From NCBI RefSeq assembly GCF_036345255.1, contig NZ_CP107783.1, positions 5,626,001-5,690,000 on the forward strand: 64,000 nucleotides of DNA. Direction: 5' to 3'. Position 1 is the stretch's first letter. The number at the start of each line of letters is the position of its first letter. The notes below the pieces were generated by a model. That model did no database searches and had not been told where the DNA came from. It worked only from the letters and a program-made list of their open reading frames with translations. Below, piece by piece: positions 1-8,861 of this stretch. This DNA is from Streptomyces sp. NBC_00569. GTDB taxonomy: Bacteria; Actinomycetota; Actinomycetes; Streptomycetales; Streptomycetaceae. The translations under genes were made by a program, and so were the position numbers.

Positions 1-614
1 GCGAGCCGGCGCAGCCGGTCCTCGCCCAGGCTCCGCTTCGCGATGATCGCGCCGAGCGGGATGGGCAGCCCGGTCGTGTTCTCCCAGTGCTCGCCCATGT
101 CGGCGAGCGAGTGCAGGCCGTAGTTCCGGTACGTGAAGCGGGCCTCGTGGATGACGAGTCCGGCGTCGACCTTGCCGTCCCGCACGGCGGGCATGATCTC
201 GTCGAACGGCATCACGACGACCTCGCCGACACCGCCGGGCACGACGTCCGCGGTCCAGAGGCGGAACAGCAGGTACGCCGTCGACTTCTCGCTGGGGACG
301 GCGACCGTCTTCCCGGTCAGGTCGACGCCCGGCTCGCGCGTGAGCACGAGCGGGCCGCAGCCCCGGCCCAGCGCGCCGCCGCAGGGCAGCAGCGCGTAGT
401 CGTCGAGGACGTACGGCAGGACGGCGTACGACACCTTCAGCACGTCGAACTCGGGGGAGCGGCGCTCGGCGACACCGTTCGTGATGTCGATGTCGGCGAA
501 GGTCACGTCGAGGGCGGGCGCCCCGGGGACGCGGCCGTGGGCCCACGCGTCGAAGACGAACGTGTCGTTGGGGCAGGGCGAGAAGGCGATCCTGAGATCT
601 TCGGGGTGCGTCAT
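1..614 (-). CDS. mqnD: 1,4-dihydroxy-6-naphthoate synthase MqnD (5' part, cut by window edge)
   Basis: Menaquinone biosynthesis by the futalosine route; MqnD converts cyclic dehypoxanthine futalosine to 1,4-dihydroxy-6-naphthoate in the cytoplasm. The protein begins MTHPEDLRIAFSPCPNDTF, the N-terminal signature of this periplasmic-binding-fold family. About 204 codons are present; the family is usually near 280 residues, so the C-terminus lies left of position 1. Its ATG overlaps the TGA of mqnB by 3 nt (ATGA), so the two are translationally coupled. Pathway neighbour and sequence agree; confidence is high. Confidence 0.93.
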   Translation of the reverse strand, partial: MTHPEDLRIAFSPCPNDTFVFDAWAHGRVPGAPALDVTFADIDITNGVAERRSPEFDVLKVSYAVLPYVLDDYALLPCGGALGRGCGPLVLTREPGVDLTGKTVAVPSEKSTAYLLFRLWTADVVPGGVGEVVVMPFDEIMPAVRDGKVDAGLVIHEARFTYRNYGLHSLADMGEHWENTTGLPIPLGAIIAKRSLGEDRLRRL

Positions 615-1318
615 GTGCGGTTCCAACTCTCCAGTACGGGCGCGGACTTCCCGAACGCCTCGGTGAGCGCCGCGAGGGCGTCGCCGATGCGCCAGGCCGC
701 GCGGTCGCGGGGGCCGACGGCGTTGGAGACCGCGCGGATCTCCAGGACGGGCACGCCGTGCGCGGCGGCCGCCTCGGCGACCCCGAAGCCCTCCATCGCC
801 TCGACGGCGGCGCCGGGGTGACGGCGCAGCAGCTCGGCGGCGCGGTCCGCGGTGCCGGTCACGGTGGAGACGGTCAGGACGGTGCCGGTGAGCGCGCCGG
901 TGGCCGCGGCGACGTCCCGTACGAGGGAGGGCGGCGGGAGGTGCGTGACCGTGCCGAAGCCGAGTTCGGTGACGGGCAGGAAGCCGTCGGGTGTCTCGGC
1001 GCCCAGGTCGGCGGCGGTCAGCGCGTCGGCGACGACGACAGAGCCGATGGGCGCGTCCGGCTGGAATCCGCCGCCGATCCCGGCGGAGACGACCAGCCGG
1101 TACGGCCGCCCCGACAGGGCGGCGGTGGTGAGGGCGGTGGCGGTACCGGCCGCCGCGGCGGCGGGCCCGACGCCCACCGCGACGACATCGACGGCAGGGT
1201 GCGCGGCGCCCGCCCCGGACAGGCCCCTGGCCACCGCGTCCCGCTCCGCGGGGACGGCGGTGGCGATCAGGACCCGCCCGTGCTCCGTCAGGCGTCCTTC
1301 TTGAGCTTGAACGACCAC
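611..1318 (-). CDS. mqnB: futalosine hydrolase MqnB
   Basis: Removes hypoxanthine from futalosine in the futalosine menaquinone pathway. The 235-residue product has the nucleoside-phosphorylase-like fold, with a glycine-rich VVSAGIGGGF loop near residue 80 and VEAMEGFGVA near residue 170 that marks the purine/ribose pocket. The GTG start overlaps the end of the upstream DUF2771 gene by 31 nt and the stop overlaps mqnD. The true start may lie later, because the homologous region begins around GRVLIATAVPAERDAV. It forms a tight operon with mqnD. Confidence 0.9.
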   Translation of the reverse strand: MVVQAQEGRLTEHGRVLIATAVPAERDAVARGLSGAGAAHPAVDVVAVGVGPAAAAAGTATALTTAALSGRPYRLVVSAGIGGGFQPDAPIGSVVVADALTAADLGAETPDGFLPVTELGFGTVTHLPPPSLVRDVAAATGALTGTVLTVSTVTGTADRAAELLRRHPGAAVEAMEGFGVAEAAAAHGVPVLEIRAVSNAVGPRDRAAWRIGDALAALTEAFGKSAPVLESWNRT

Positions 1319-1764
1319 AGGCCGGTCGCGTTCGAGCCGCTGCCCTCGACGATGGAGACCGTCGTGGAGCTGCCCGTGGCGCCGTACTGCTGGTTGAAGA
1401 ACACGCTGCCCGGGACGGTGCGGTAGGTCTTGTTGCTGGCGTCGGTCAGGGGCTGACCGTTCATCAGCAGGGTCCAGCCCTTATCCGCGATCTTCGGGTC
1501 GACGCCGAAGCGGACCGTCGCGTCGGGGTCGACCTTGATGGACTTGATGTCCTTGTTCTTGAGGCAGTCCTTCAGCGCGGAGGCGTTCAGAGCCTTGCCG
1601 TCGTTGTAGCAGGCGGCTTCCGACGTCACCGTGGAGCGGCCGACCGTGATGGTCGCCAGCGGCGTCGGCTTGTCGCAGGCCGAGAGGACGAGCAGTCCGG
1701 CAGCGACGGCGCCGGCGGCTGCCACGGTGCGGCGGTTGCGCACGGTGAAACGCAGGGAGGTCAT
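1288..1764 (-). CDS. DUF2771 family lipoprotein
   Basis: Small exported protein of 158 residues. The N-terminus has basic residues, a hydrophobic stretch and the lipobox LSAC near residue 29, so it should be a lipid-anchored cell-surface protein. The rest is a compact beta-rich domain matching my memory of DUF2771; its function is unknown. It lies directly upstream of and overlaps mqnB. On the coding strand a -10-like TAGCCT (plus-strand 1771-1776) sits 6 nt before the ATG with no Shine-Dalgarno, which fits a leaderless transcript. The family call is from memory. Confidence 0.8.
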   Translation of the reverse strand: MTSLRFTVRNRRTVAAAGAVAAGLLVLSACDKPTPLATITVGRSTVTSEAACYNDGKALNASALKDCLKNKDIKSIKVDPDATVRFGVDPKIADKGWTLLMNGQPLTDASNKTYRTVPGSVFFNQQYGATGSSTTVSIVEGSGSNATGLWSFKLKKDA

Positions 1765-1866
1765 GCGGGCAGGCTATCTGGCGGCCCGCACACACTCGCC
1801 ATGCGGGTACGGCGTGCCGCATGCTCACGCCATCCGTGGTGGATCTCCCGCTCTCCCGGCCGCCCC

Positions 1867-3264
1867 TCACGCCACGCGGCTGCGTGCCTGGCCGCCGTGG
1901 CGCGCGGCGGCCAGCAGCCCCCGTACGGTCGTCAGCCAGCCGGTTCCGACGATCGCCGCGGCGACGCCGAGGCCCAGTGCTCCGTTCAGGGGCAGTGCGA
2001 TGCCGATGGCGCCGCCGAGGACCCACGCCATCTGGAGGAGGGTCTCGGAGCGGGCGAACGCGGAGTTACGGACCTCTTCGGGGACGTCGCGCTGGATCAG
2101 GGCGTCCAGGGACAGCTTGGAGAGGGCCTGCGCGAACCCGGCGACGGCCGCCAGGCACGCCGTGAGGGCGGCGCTGAAGAACAGCGTGGCCGTGATCGCC
2201 ACGCCCAGGACCGCCGCCACCACCGTCACGATGATGATCTCCGGCGCCCGTGATTTGAGCCACGCCCCGACGGCCGTGCCCAGCGCGTTGCCCGCGCCCG
2301 CCGAGACGCCGACGATGCTGAGCGACACGGCGGCGCTCTGACCCGGCATGGGGTGCTCGCGCAGCAGGAACGCCAGGAAGAAGATCAGGAAGCCGGAGAG
2401 GCAGCGTTGCGAGGCGTTGACGAACAGCGCGTGCGTCACGGCCGGGCCGACCGTGCGCAGGCCGGGGCGCTTCTGCTTCGTCGTCTCCTTGTGAGGGCCG
2501 TGCAGATGCTGCTCGTCGGCCGCGAGGAGCGCTGTCCGCTCGCCCTTCGCGCTGTCCACCTTGTGCGGCAGCTGGAAGCACAGGACCATCCCCGAAATGA
2601 AGATCACGAACGCGCCGTAGAGGGGCCAGCGCGGCCCGAGCATCTGGAGCCCGGCGCCGACCGGCGCGGCCACACCCGTGGCGAGGAGCCCGCCGAGCGT
2701 CACCCGCGAATTGGCCTTGACCAGGGAGAAGCGGGGCGGCAACAGACGCGGCACGACGGCGCTGCGGACCACGCCGTACGCCTTGGACGCCACCAGGACG
2801 CCCAGCGCCGCCGGGTACAGCTGCACGCCGCCGCTGATCACCGCCCCGGACAGGACGATCGCGAGCAGGGCCCGCGCCAGCATCGAAGCGGCCATCGCGG
2901 CGCGCCGCCCGTGCGGCAGCCGGTCCAGGAGCGGCCCGACGACGGGCGCGAGGATCGTGAAGGGCGCCATCGTGATGCCGAGGTACAGGGCGACGCGCCC
3001 GCGCGCCTCGTCCGTAGGCACCGAGAAGAACACCGTGGACGCGAGCGCGATGGTGATCATGACATCGCCGGCGCCGTTCACCGCGTGCAGTTCGATCAGT
3101 TTTCCGAGACCCGACTCGCCCGCGCCGTGCGCGTGGGTCGCCTTGCGGATCCCGCGTGCCGTGCCGGTGAACGGCAGGTGCAGGGCGCGCCCGAGTCTGC
3201 GGACCGCCCTGCGTACCGGGCCCGATCCGCCTGCTGCGCGCGACGACGACCTTGCGGAAGTCAC
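1867..3264 (-). CDS. MFS transporter
   Basis: Integral membrane protein of 465 residues with about 12 hydrophobic segments, consistent with a major facilitator superfamily exporter. The motif LDRLPHGRRAAM after the third helix resembles the conserved loop between helices 2 and 3. About 50 residues rich in Arg and Ser precede the first helix. The GTG start at 3264 is the only reasonable one in this frame. Substrate unknown. A related DUF2771-MFS-DUF3027 order exists in mycobacteria as I recall it, so this is probably an old core gene and not an accessory drug pump. Confidence 0.82.
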   Translation of the reverse strand: MTSARSSSRAAGGSGPVRRAVRRLGRALHLPFTGTARGIRKATHAHGAGESGLGKLIELHAVNGAGDVMITIALASTVFFSVPTDEARGRVALYLGITMAPFTILAPVVGPLLDRLPHGRRAAMAASMLARALLAIVLSGAVISGGVQLYPAALGVLVASKAYGVVRSAVVPRLLPPRFSLVKANSRVTLGGLLATGVAAPVGAGLQMLGPRWPLYGAFVIFISGMVLCFQLPHKVDSAKGERTALLAADEQHLHGPHKETTKQKRPGLRTVGPAVTHALFVNASQRCLSGFLIFFLAFLLREHPMPGQSAAVSLSIVGVSAGAGNALGTAVGAWLKSRAPEIIIVTVVAAVLGVAITATLFFSAALTACLAAVAGFAQALSKLSLDALIQRDVPEEVRNSAFARSETLLQMAWVLGGAIGIALPLNGALGLGVAAAIVGTGWLTTVRGLLAAARHGGQARSRVA

Positions 3265-3599
3265 TCAGCCATAGTGCCCTCGGAAGGTGGTGACTAGTGC
3301 CGATATCGGCGGAGCGGGTCGCCGCCGTGGCCCCTCGGAACCGCCCCGCCGCGTGGTGCAGGACACAGCTACTTGTACGTCGGTGTGGGCGCACGGGCCG
3401 GGAGAAGGTAGCGTGCGTAACGCGCCTGCGGCAGCTGTGCTCGGCCGCGCGCCTCTCGGTCATCCCGCAGAATGGGTGACGTAGGTGCGCCCGGGGACGT
3501 TCGGGCGCGGACGTCGACGCGGCCCCCTGGTCCGCTCCGTCCGTACCCCCGCGCAAGGGTGGCGCACTCGTGAGACGGCGTAGGAGAGAAGCGATACCT
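3265..3599. other. intergenic region between divergent MFS and DUF3027 genes
   Basis: This 335-base gap must hold the promoters of both divergent genes. The only distinct signal is a purine-rich AGGAGAG ending about 11 nt before the GTG at 3600, probably the ribosome binding site of the DUF3027 gene. No RNA gene, repeat or coding potential beyond short spurious frames was recognised. Confidence 0.5.
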
Positions 3600-4523
3600 G
3601 TGAGCGCAGCGACAACGCGAAGCCGCACCCCTGACCGTCTGTGCGCCGAGGCGGTAGGCCTCGCGCGGACCGCGGCCGAGGAGGCCGCCGCGCCAGGAGT
3701 CGTGGGCGAGCACGTCGACGTGGTCGTCGAGGGCGACCGTGTCGTCACGCATCTCTTCGAGTGCAAGGAGTTCGGCTACCGCGGCTGGCGGTGGGCCGTG
3801 ACGGTCGCGCGGGCCTCCCGCGCCAAGGTCGTCACCCTCGACGAGACGGTTCTGCTGCCCGGTCCCGACGCGCTCCTCGCCCCCGAGTGGGTGCCGTGGA
3901 GCGAGCGGCTGCGGCCCGGCGACATGGGCCCCGGGGACCTGCTCCCGACCGACGCCGAGGATCTTCGGCTCGAGCCCGGCTATTCGGGTGAGGACGTCCC
4001 GCCGCCGAACTCCGTGGTGTCCGAGGAGATGGCCGAACTCGCCGAGGCGGAGGACGCCGAGCTGACGGTGGGACCGCCCGCGCAACTGCCCGTCGCGCCC
4101 GAGCGCGGCTCCATCGCCTCGGTCGCCGAGGAGCTCGGCATGCGGCGCGCCCGGGTTCTGTCCCGGTACGGCCTCCACGTCGCGGCCGACCGCTGGGACG
4201 AGGCGTACGGCGCGAAGACACAGATGGCCCAAGCGGCGCCCGCCACCTGCGTGTCCTGCGGGTTCCTCGCCCCGATCGGCGGCTCGCTCGGCCAGGCCTT
4301 CGGTGTCTGCGGCAACGAGTTCTCCCCGGCGGACGGCCGGGTCGTCTCCCTCTCGTACGGCTGCGGAGGCCACTCCGAGGCGGCCGTCATGCCGAAGCCC
4401 CCGCGCCCGGCCCCGCCGGTGATCGACGAGACGCGAGTGGACCCGTTCCCGCTCCGCCCGGCGGCGGACTCGGGCTCGGTCCCGAGCGCCCCGGACGGTA
4501 CGGAGGACCTGGGGCACTCGTAG
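3600..4523 (+). CDS. DUF3027 domain-containing protein
   Basis: Soluble protein of 307 residues. The start GTG at 3600 (VSAATTRSRTPDRL) was preferred over an upstream ATG because of the purine-rich AGGAGAG before it. The central part (about residues 20-110) contains HLFECKEFGYRGWRWAVTVAR, typical of DUF3027. Near residue 215 a cluster TCVSCGFLAP, then GVCGNEF and YGCGGHSE, supplies cysteines and a histidine that could bind zinc. The C-terminal 40 residues are proline-rich and probably disordered. Function unknown; the family appears restricted to Actinobacteria (memory). Confidence 0.8.
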   Translation: MSAATTRSRTPDRLCAEAVGLARTAAEEAAAPGVVGEHVDVVVEGDRVVTHLFECKEFGYRGWRWAVTVARASRAKVVTLDETVLLPGPDALLAPEWVPWSERLRPGDMGPGDLLPTDAEDLRLEPGYSGEDVPPPNSVVSEEMAELAEAEDAELTVGPPAQLPVAPERGSIASVAEELGMRRARVLSRYGLHVAADRWDEAYGAKTQMAQAAPATCVSCGFLAPIGGSLGQAFGVCGNEFSPADGRVVSLSYGCGGHSEAAVMPKPPRPAPPVIDETRVDPFPLRPAADSGSVPSAPDGTEDLGHS

Positions 4524-4606
4524 CCCTCGCCGTTCTCCTTCCGCCCGCGCGGTAGCGTCTGCGTCGCCAGGGTTGGCCTGGGTGAACGTCAGAGGGAGAC
4601 CACACC

Positions 4607-7600
4607 GTGAGCGTGAGCAAGATCGTGCGCCCGGCAGCGGAGGGGATGGACCCGTTCGGGACGGCCCGTCTGCGGCGTGGGGTTCTCGATGCCTGGGCCG
4701 GCAGCGCGGCCCGCTTCCGTGAGGACGCCAACGCCGAGGAGGATCTCGCCCTCGGCGGCTACCGCGACCGTCTCGTCGTCGAGCTCGCCCAGAACGCCGC
4801 CGACGCGGCCGCCCGCGCGGGTGTCCCCGGCCGCTTCTCCCTGACCCTGCGCGACGGCGTGCTCGTCGCCGCCAACACCGGCGCGCCGCTGGACGCCGCC
4901 GGTGTCGAGTCGCTGTCCACGCTGCGGGCCTCCGCCAAGCGCGAGCAGGGCGACGGCGCGGTGGGCCGGTTCGGCGTCGGGTTCGCCGCCGTCCTCGCCG
5001 TGACCGACGAGCCCGCGGTCGTCGGCCGCACGGGAGGGGTGCGCTGGTCGCTCGCCGAGGCGCGCGGCCTCGCCGCCGACACGGCCCGGCACAGCCCCGG
5101 CCTCGGCGACGAACTGCGCCGCCGGGACGGCCACGTGCCGCTCCTCAGGCTCCCGTTCGCCGCGGAGGGCTCGGCCCCGGACCCGTACGAGACCGTCGTG
5201 ATCCTGCCGCTGCGCGACGCCGCGGCACAGGCGCTCGCGGCGCGGCTCATCGACGCCATCGACGACACGCTCCTCCTCGCCCTGCCCGGTCTCGACGAGG
5301 TCGTCGTGGAGACCGAGTCGGGGACGCGCATCCTGCGCCGCAGGACCGACGGACCGTACGTGGCGGTGGACGACGAGCGCGAGGACGCCGCGTCCGGTGG
5401 GCGCGAGAGCGTCACGACCCGCTGGCGTGTCCTCGTCCGCAACGGCCCGCTCGAAGCCGCGCTCCTCGCCGACCGTCCCCTCGAAGAGCGCCTGCGCCCG
5501 CACTGGTCCGTGACCTGGGCCGTGCCGGTGGACACCGACGGCGCCCCCGAGCCGCCGCGCAGCGCGCCCGTGCTCCACGCGCCGACCCCCAGCGACGAAC
5601 CGCTCGGCGTGCCCGCCCTGCTCATCGCCTCGTTCCCCCTCGACACGACCCGGCGGCACACCGCCTCCGGGCCGCTCACCGACTTCCTGGTGGAGCGCGC
5701 CGCCGACGCCTACGCCGAACTCCTCGCCGGATGGCGCCCGGTGAGCACCGCCGTCCTCGGCCTGGTGCCGGGCCCGCTCGGCCGGGGCGAACTGGACGGC
5801 AGCCTGCGCGGGGCGATCCTGGCCCGGCTGCCGCGCACCGCGTTCCTGCCGCCCGCGCTGCCGCGTGCGAAGGACGACGCCGACGGACTGCCCGAGACGC
5901 TGCGGCCGCGCGAGGCCGAGGTCGTCGAGGGTGCCGGCGCCGAGACCGTGCGGGTCCTCGCCGAGGTCCTGCCGAGCCTGCTGCCCGCCGGACTGGAACG
6001 CCGCGTCGAGCTGCGGACCCTGGAGGTCGCCCGGGTCCCGCTGACGGAGGCGGTCGACCGGCTCGCCGGTCTGGAGAAGGAGCCGGGCTGGTGGCGGCGC
6101 CTGTACGACAGCCTCGCGGGCGTCGACCCGGACCGGCTCACCGGGCTCCCGGTGCCGCTGGCCGGTGGGCGTACGACGATCGGGCCGCGGCAGGTGCTGC
6201 TGCCCATGCCGGACGTGACACCTGGAGAGACGCTCGCCCGGCTCGGCCTCAAGGTCGCCCACGTCGACGCCGCGCACCCGCTGCTCGAGAAGCTGGGCGC
6301 GCTGCCCGCGACGCCCCGCGCCGTCCTGACGACACCTCAGGTGCGGGCGGCCGTCGCCGGTTCGCTCGACGACGACGCCTGGTCCCTCGACGACGACGGC
6401 CCGGTCGGCGTGGACGAGCTGGCCGACCTGGTCCTCACCCTCGTACGGGACGCGAACCTGGAGCCCGGGGACGAGCCGTGGCTGGGCGCGCTCGCGCTGC
6501 CCGACGACGAGGGCGAGCTGGTGCCCGCCGGTGAACTCGTGCTGCCCGGCAGTCCGTTCGCGCAGGTCGTCCGCGAGGGCGAACTCGCCATGGTGGACGG
6601 CGACCTCGCCGAGCGGTGGGGCGAGCAGCCGCTCGCCGCGTGCGGCGTCCTCGCCGGGTTCGCCCTGGTCCGCGCCACCGACGTGGTCCTCGACCCGGAC
6701 GAACTCGACCCGCGCGACAGCGACTTCGCGGAGCCGGACGACGCGGGCCTGCTCGACGCGGTCGACGTGTGGTGCGAGGACGTACTCGACCGCCTGCCCG
6801 ACAGCCCCGTGCCGCCCGTCGCCACCGAACTCGTCGCCGTACGCGACCTGGACCTCGTCGACGACGACCACTGGCCCCAGGCCCTCGCCCTGCTGTCCCG
6901 CCCCCCGCTGCGCGACGCCCTCACCCAGCCCGTACGGGTCCTGCTGCCCGACGGCACGCATGAGATCGTCCGCCCGTACACCGCCTGGTGGCTGCGCGAC
7001 CACCCCGTCCTCGACGGCCGCAGGCCTGCCGGTCTGCGCGCGGCGGGCGGAGACCCGCTGCTCGCCGGGCTCTACGACCCGGCGGACGCGACCGGGTTCG
7101 AGGACGAGCAGGTGCTGCGCGCCCTCGGCGTCCGCACCTCCGTCGCCGCGCTCCTCGACGAGCCCGGCGGCGCGGCCGAGCTCCTCGACCGGCTCGCCGA
7201 CCCGGAGCGCGAAGTCGGCGCGGCCCAACTCCACGCCCTGTACGGGGCGCTGGCCGACCTCGACCCGGAGCAGGTGACCCTGCCCGACGAGCTGCGGGCC
7301 GTGGTGGACGGTGAGGTCAGGGTCGTGGACGCGGCCGACGCCGTCGTCGCGGACGCGCCCGATCTGCTGCCCCTGGCCGGGGGGTTGGCCCTGCTGCCGG
7401 TGAGCCCGGGTCGGGCCGCGGACCTCGCCGAGCTGTTCCAGGTGCGGCGGCTGAGCGCGACGGCGGAGGCGGAGGTCACCGAGGAGGGCGCCGAGCACCC
7501 GGTGCCGGATTCCGTACGGACCCTGCTCGGACCGGCGACCCCGCAGACGTACGTCGAGCACGAGGAGCTGTTCGTCGCCGGGGTGGAGGTCGACTGGCGG

Positions 7601-7759
7601 CGCCCGTCCGACGGCACGGTCCACGCCTCGACGCTCGAGGGCGTGGCGGCGGGCCTGGCGTGGGCGGCGGAGCAGTGGCCGCGCCGCTTCGAGGTCGCGG
7701 CCCTGCTCGAAGACCCGTCGCGGACGGCGGAGTTGGCGCGGGACCGCTGGTTCGACTAG
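4607..7759 (+). CDS. large GHKL ATPase, sacsin N-terminal / Hsp90-like
   Basis: Protein of 1050 residues. A GHKL ATP-binding fold occupies roughly residues 30-200: VVELAQNAADA (57-67) supplies the catalytic Glu and the Mg-binding Asn, and GRFGVGFAAVL (120-130) is the ATP-lid glycine loop. The usual DxG motif reads NTG at 90-92. The remaining 800 residues are acidic, alpha/beta, without recognisable catalytic motifs. The GTG start is preceded by GAGGGAG at good spacing. Function unknown; a chaperone-like role is only inferred from the fold. It follows DUF3027 by 83 nt and may be co-transcribed. Confidence 0.8.
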   Translation: MSVSKIVRPAAEGMDPFGTARLRRGVLDAWAGSAARFREDANAEEDLALGGYRDRLVVELAQNAADAAARAGVPGRFSLTLRDGVLVAANTGAPLDAAGVESLSTLRASAKREQGDGAVGRFGVGFAAVLAVTDEPAVVGRTGGVRWSLAEARGLAADTARHSPGLGDELRRRDGHVPLLRLPFAAEGSAPDPYETVVILPLRDAAAQALAARLIDAIDDTLLLALPGLDEVVVETESGTRILRRRTDGPYVAVDDEREDAASGGRESVTTRWRVLVRNGPLEAALLADRPLEERLRPHWSVTWAVPVDTDGAPEPPRSAPVLHAPTPSDEPLGVPALLIASFPLDTTRRHTASGPLTDFLVERAADAYAELLAGWRPVSTAVLGLVPGPLGRGELDGSLRGAILARLPRTAFLPPALPRAKDDADGLPETLRPREAEVVEGAGAETVRVLAEVLPSLLPAGLERRVELRTLEVARVPLTEAVDRLAGLEKEPGWWRRLYDSLAGVDPDRLTGLPVPLAGGRTTIGPRQVLLPMPDVTPGETLARLGLKVAHVDAAHPLLEKLGALPATPRAVLTTPQVRAAVAGSLDDDAWSLDDDGPVGVDELADLVLTLVRDANLEPGDEPWLGALALPDDEGELVPAGELVLPGSPFAQVVREGELAMVDGDLAERWGEQPLAACGVLAGFALVRATDVVLDPDELDPRDSDFAEPDDAGLLDAVDVWCEDVLDRLPDSPVPPVATELVAVRDLDLVDDDHWPQALALLSRPPLRDALTQPVRVLLPDGTHEIVRPYTAWWLRDHPVLDGRRPAGLRAAGGDPLLAGLYDPADATGFEDEQVLRALGVRTSVAALLDEPGGAAELLDRLADPEREVGAAQLHALYGALADLDPEQVTLPDELRAVVDGEVRVVDAADAVVADAPDLLPLAGGLALLPVSPGRAADLAELFQVRRLSATAEAEVTEEGAEHPVPDSVRTLLGPATPQTYVEHEELFVAGVEVDWRRPSDGTVHASTLEGVAAGLAWAAEQWPRRFEVAALLEDPSRTAELARDRWFD

Positions 7760-7832
7760 GGCGAGGCCCGTGATCGTAAAGCGGTCACAAAGTCTTCACC
7801 TGCCGTACAACCAGTCACTCCTGCCGTGTGTC

Positions 7833-7901
7833 TGATCTTCCGAGTCAACAGACTCCTAGATCACTTGGGTCCCGCGTGAAGGCACACGCACCGCGGGACC
7901 C
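7833..7901 (+). promoter_or_regulatory. two adjacent hairpins in the 5' region of the secreted-protein gene
   Basis: Hairpin 1 spans 7833-7863: TGATCT pairs with AGATCA and, inside it, GAGTC pairs with GACTC around an AACA tetraloop. Hairpin 2 spans 7867-7901: GGGTCCCGCG pairs perfectly with CGCGGGACCC around a 15-nt loop. The start codon at 7923 follows 21 nt later. They may be a terminator for the upstream ATPase gene, or a structured leader or attenuator for the secreted protein; sequence alone does not decide. Confidence 0.5.
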
Positions 7902-7922
7902 CTTCTCCAACTTGGGGAACAC

Positions 7923-8861
7923 ATGCGCATTCGTGCCACTGTGGCCGCCGCGACCGTCTCCGGCGCCCTGGCTCTCACCGCGTTCGCCGTGCCCGCCGCG
8001 CAGGCCGCTGACCAGCCCACCCCGTCGCAGGCCCGCGCCCTGGTACAGCAGCTGACGGCTCAGAAGTCGGGCCAGCAGGCGAAGTCGCTCCGCGCCGCCG
8101 ACGACACCGGCACGCCGTACCAGCTCGACCTGTCCTTCTCCAAGGTGAGCGTGAACGGCGGCAAGCCGATCGTCTCCGGCACCACCAAGCAGGTCACCGT
8201 CCCCGTCACCTACACCGTGACCCACGGTGCCGATGTCGACATCTTCGCCGACGACTTCATGCTCGACGTGGACATCTACCGCGGCACGATCGACGCCCCG
8301 GACAACGTCCTCATAGGCGACGACTGGCCTGCTTGCTCGGTCGTCTCCTCGACCGTCGCCACCTGCAAGGGCACGCTCGACATCTATCCGCAGGAGGAGC
8401 TGACCAACGACGACGCCGGAGCCAAGTGGAAGGCCGAGGGCTATGCCATCGCCTTCAACGGCCAGGACCCGGACGCCGACGACTTCGACGCGAGCAAGGT
8501 CGGCGTGGCCGAGCAGTACGGCCTGACCGCTCCCGCCCTGCAGCGTTACTCCAAGCTCACCACCAACGCCTCCCCCGAGCCCGTCACCAAGGGCAAGACC
8601 ATCACGGTGACCGGCTCGCTGACCCGCGCCAACTGGGACACCAGCAAGTACATGGGCTACACCAAGCAGCCCGTGAAGCTCCAGTTCAAGAAGAAGGGCG
8701 CCGCAAGCTACACCACCGTCAAGACGGTGACGTCGTCCTCGACCGGCAGCCTGAAGACCACCGTCACTGCCGCCTCCGACGGCTACTGGCGCTACTCGTT
8801 CGCCGGCACCTCCACCACCCCGTCCGTGACGTCGACCAGCGACTTCGTCGACGTGCGCTAG
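7923..8861 (+). CDS. secreted protein of unknown function
   Basis: 312 residues. The first 28 form a clear Sec signal peptide ending AVPAAQA before ADQPTP. The mature protein is rich in Thr, Ser, Asp and Lys and predicted mostly beta; the last 100 residues look like an Ig-like or adhesin-type beta sandwich (TKGKTITVTGSLTRANWD). One Cys pair (WPACSVVSSTVATCKG) could form a disulfide. No catalytic motif was seen. The gene sits behind a two-hairpin leader and converges with the P-type ATPase gene, the two stop codons sharing CTAG. Confidence 0.75.
   Translation: MRIRATVAAATVSGALALTAFAVPAAQAADQPTPSQARALVQQLTAQKSGQQAKSLRAADDTGTPYQLDLSFSKVSVNGGKPIVSGTTKQVTVPVTYTVTHGADVDIFADDFMLDVDIYRGTIDAPDNVLIGDDWPACSVVSSTVATCKGTLDIYPQEELTNDDAGAKWKAEGYAIAFNGQDPDADDFDASKVGVAEQYGLTAPALQRYSKLTTNASPEPVTKGKTITVTGSLTRANWDTSKYMGYTKQPVKLQFKKKGAASYTTVKTVTSSSTGSLKTTVTAASDGYWRYSFAGTSTTPSVTSTSDFVDVR

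Noticed and set aside
4589..7624. Minus-strand open frame of about 1000 codons
   Set aside because: Lies exactly antisense to the GHKL ATPase gene; composition (Arg, Gly, Val rich) is that of a high-GC shadow frame and it lacks any domain.
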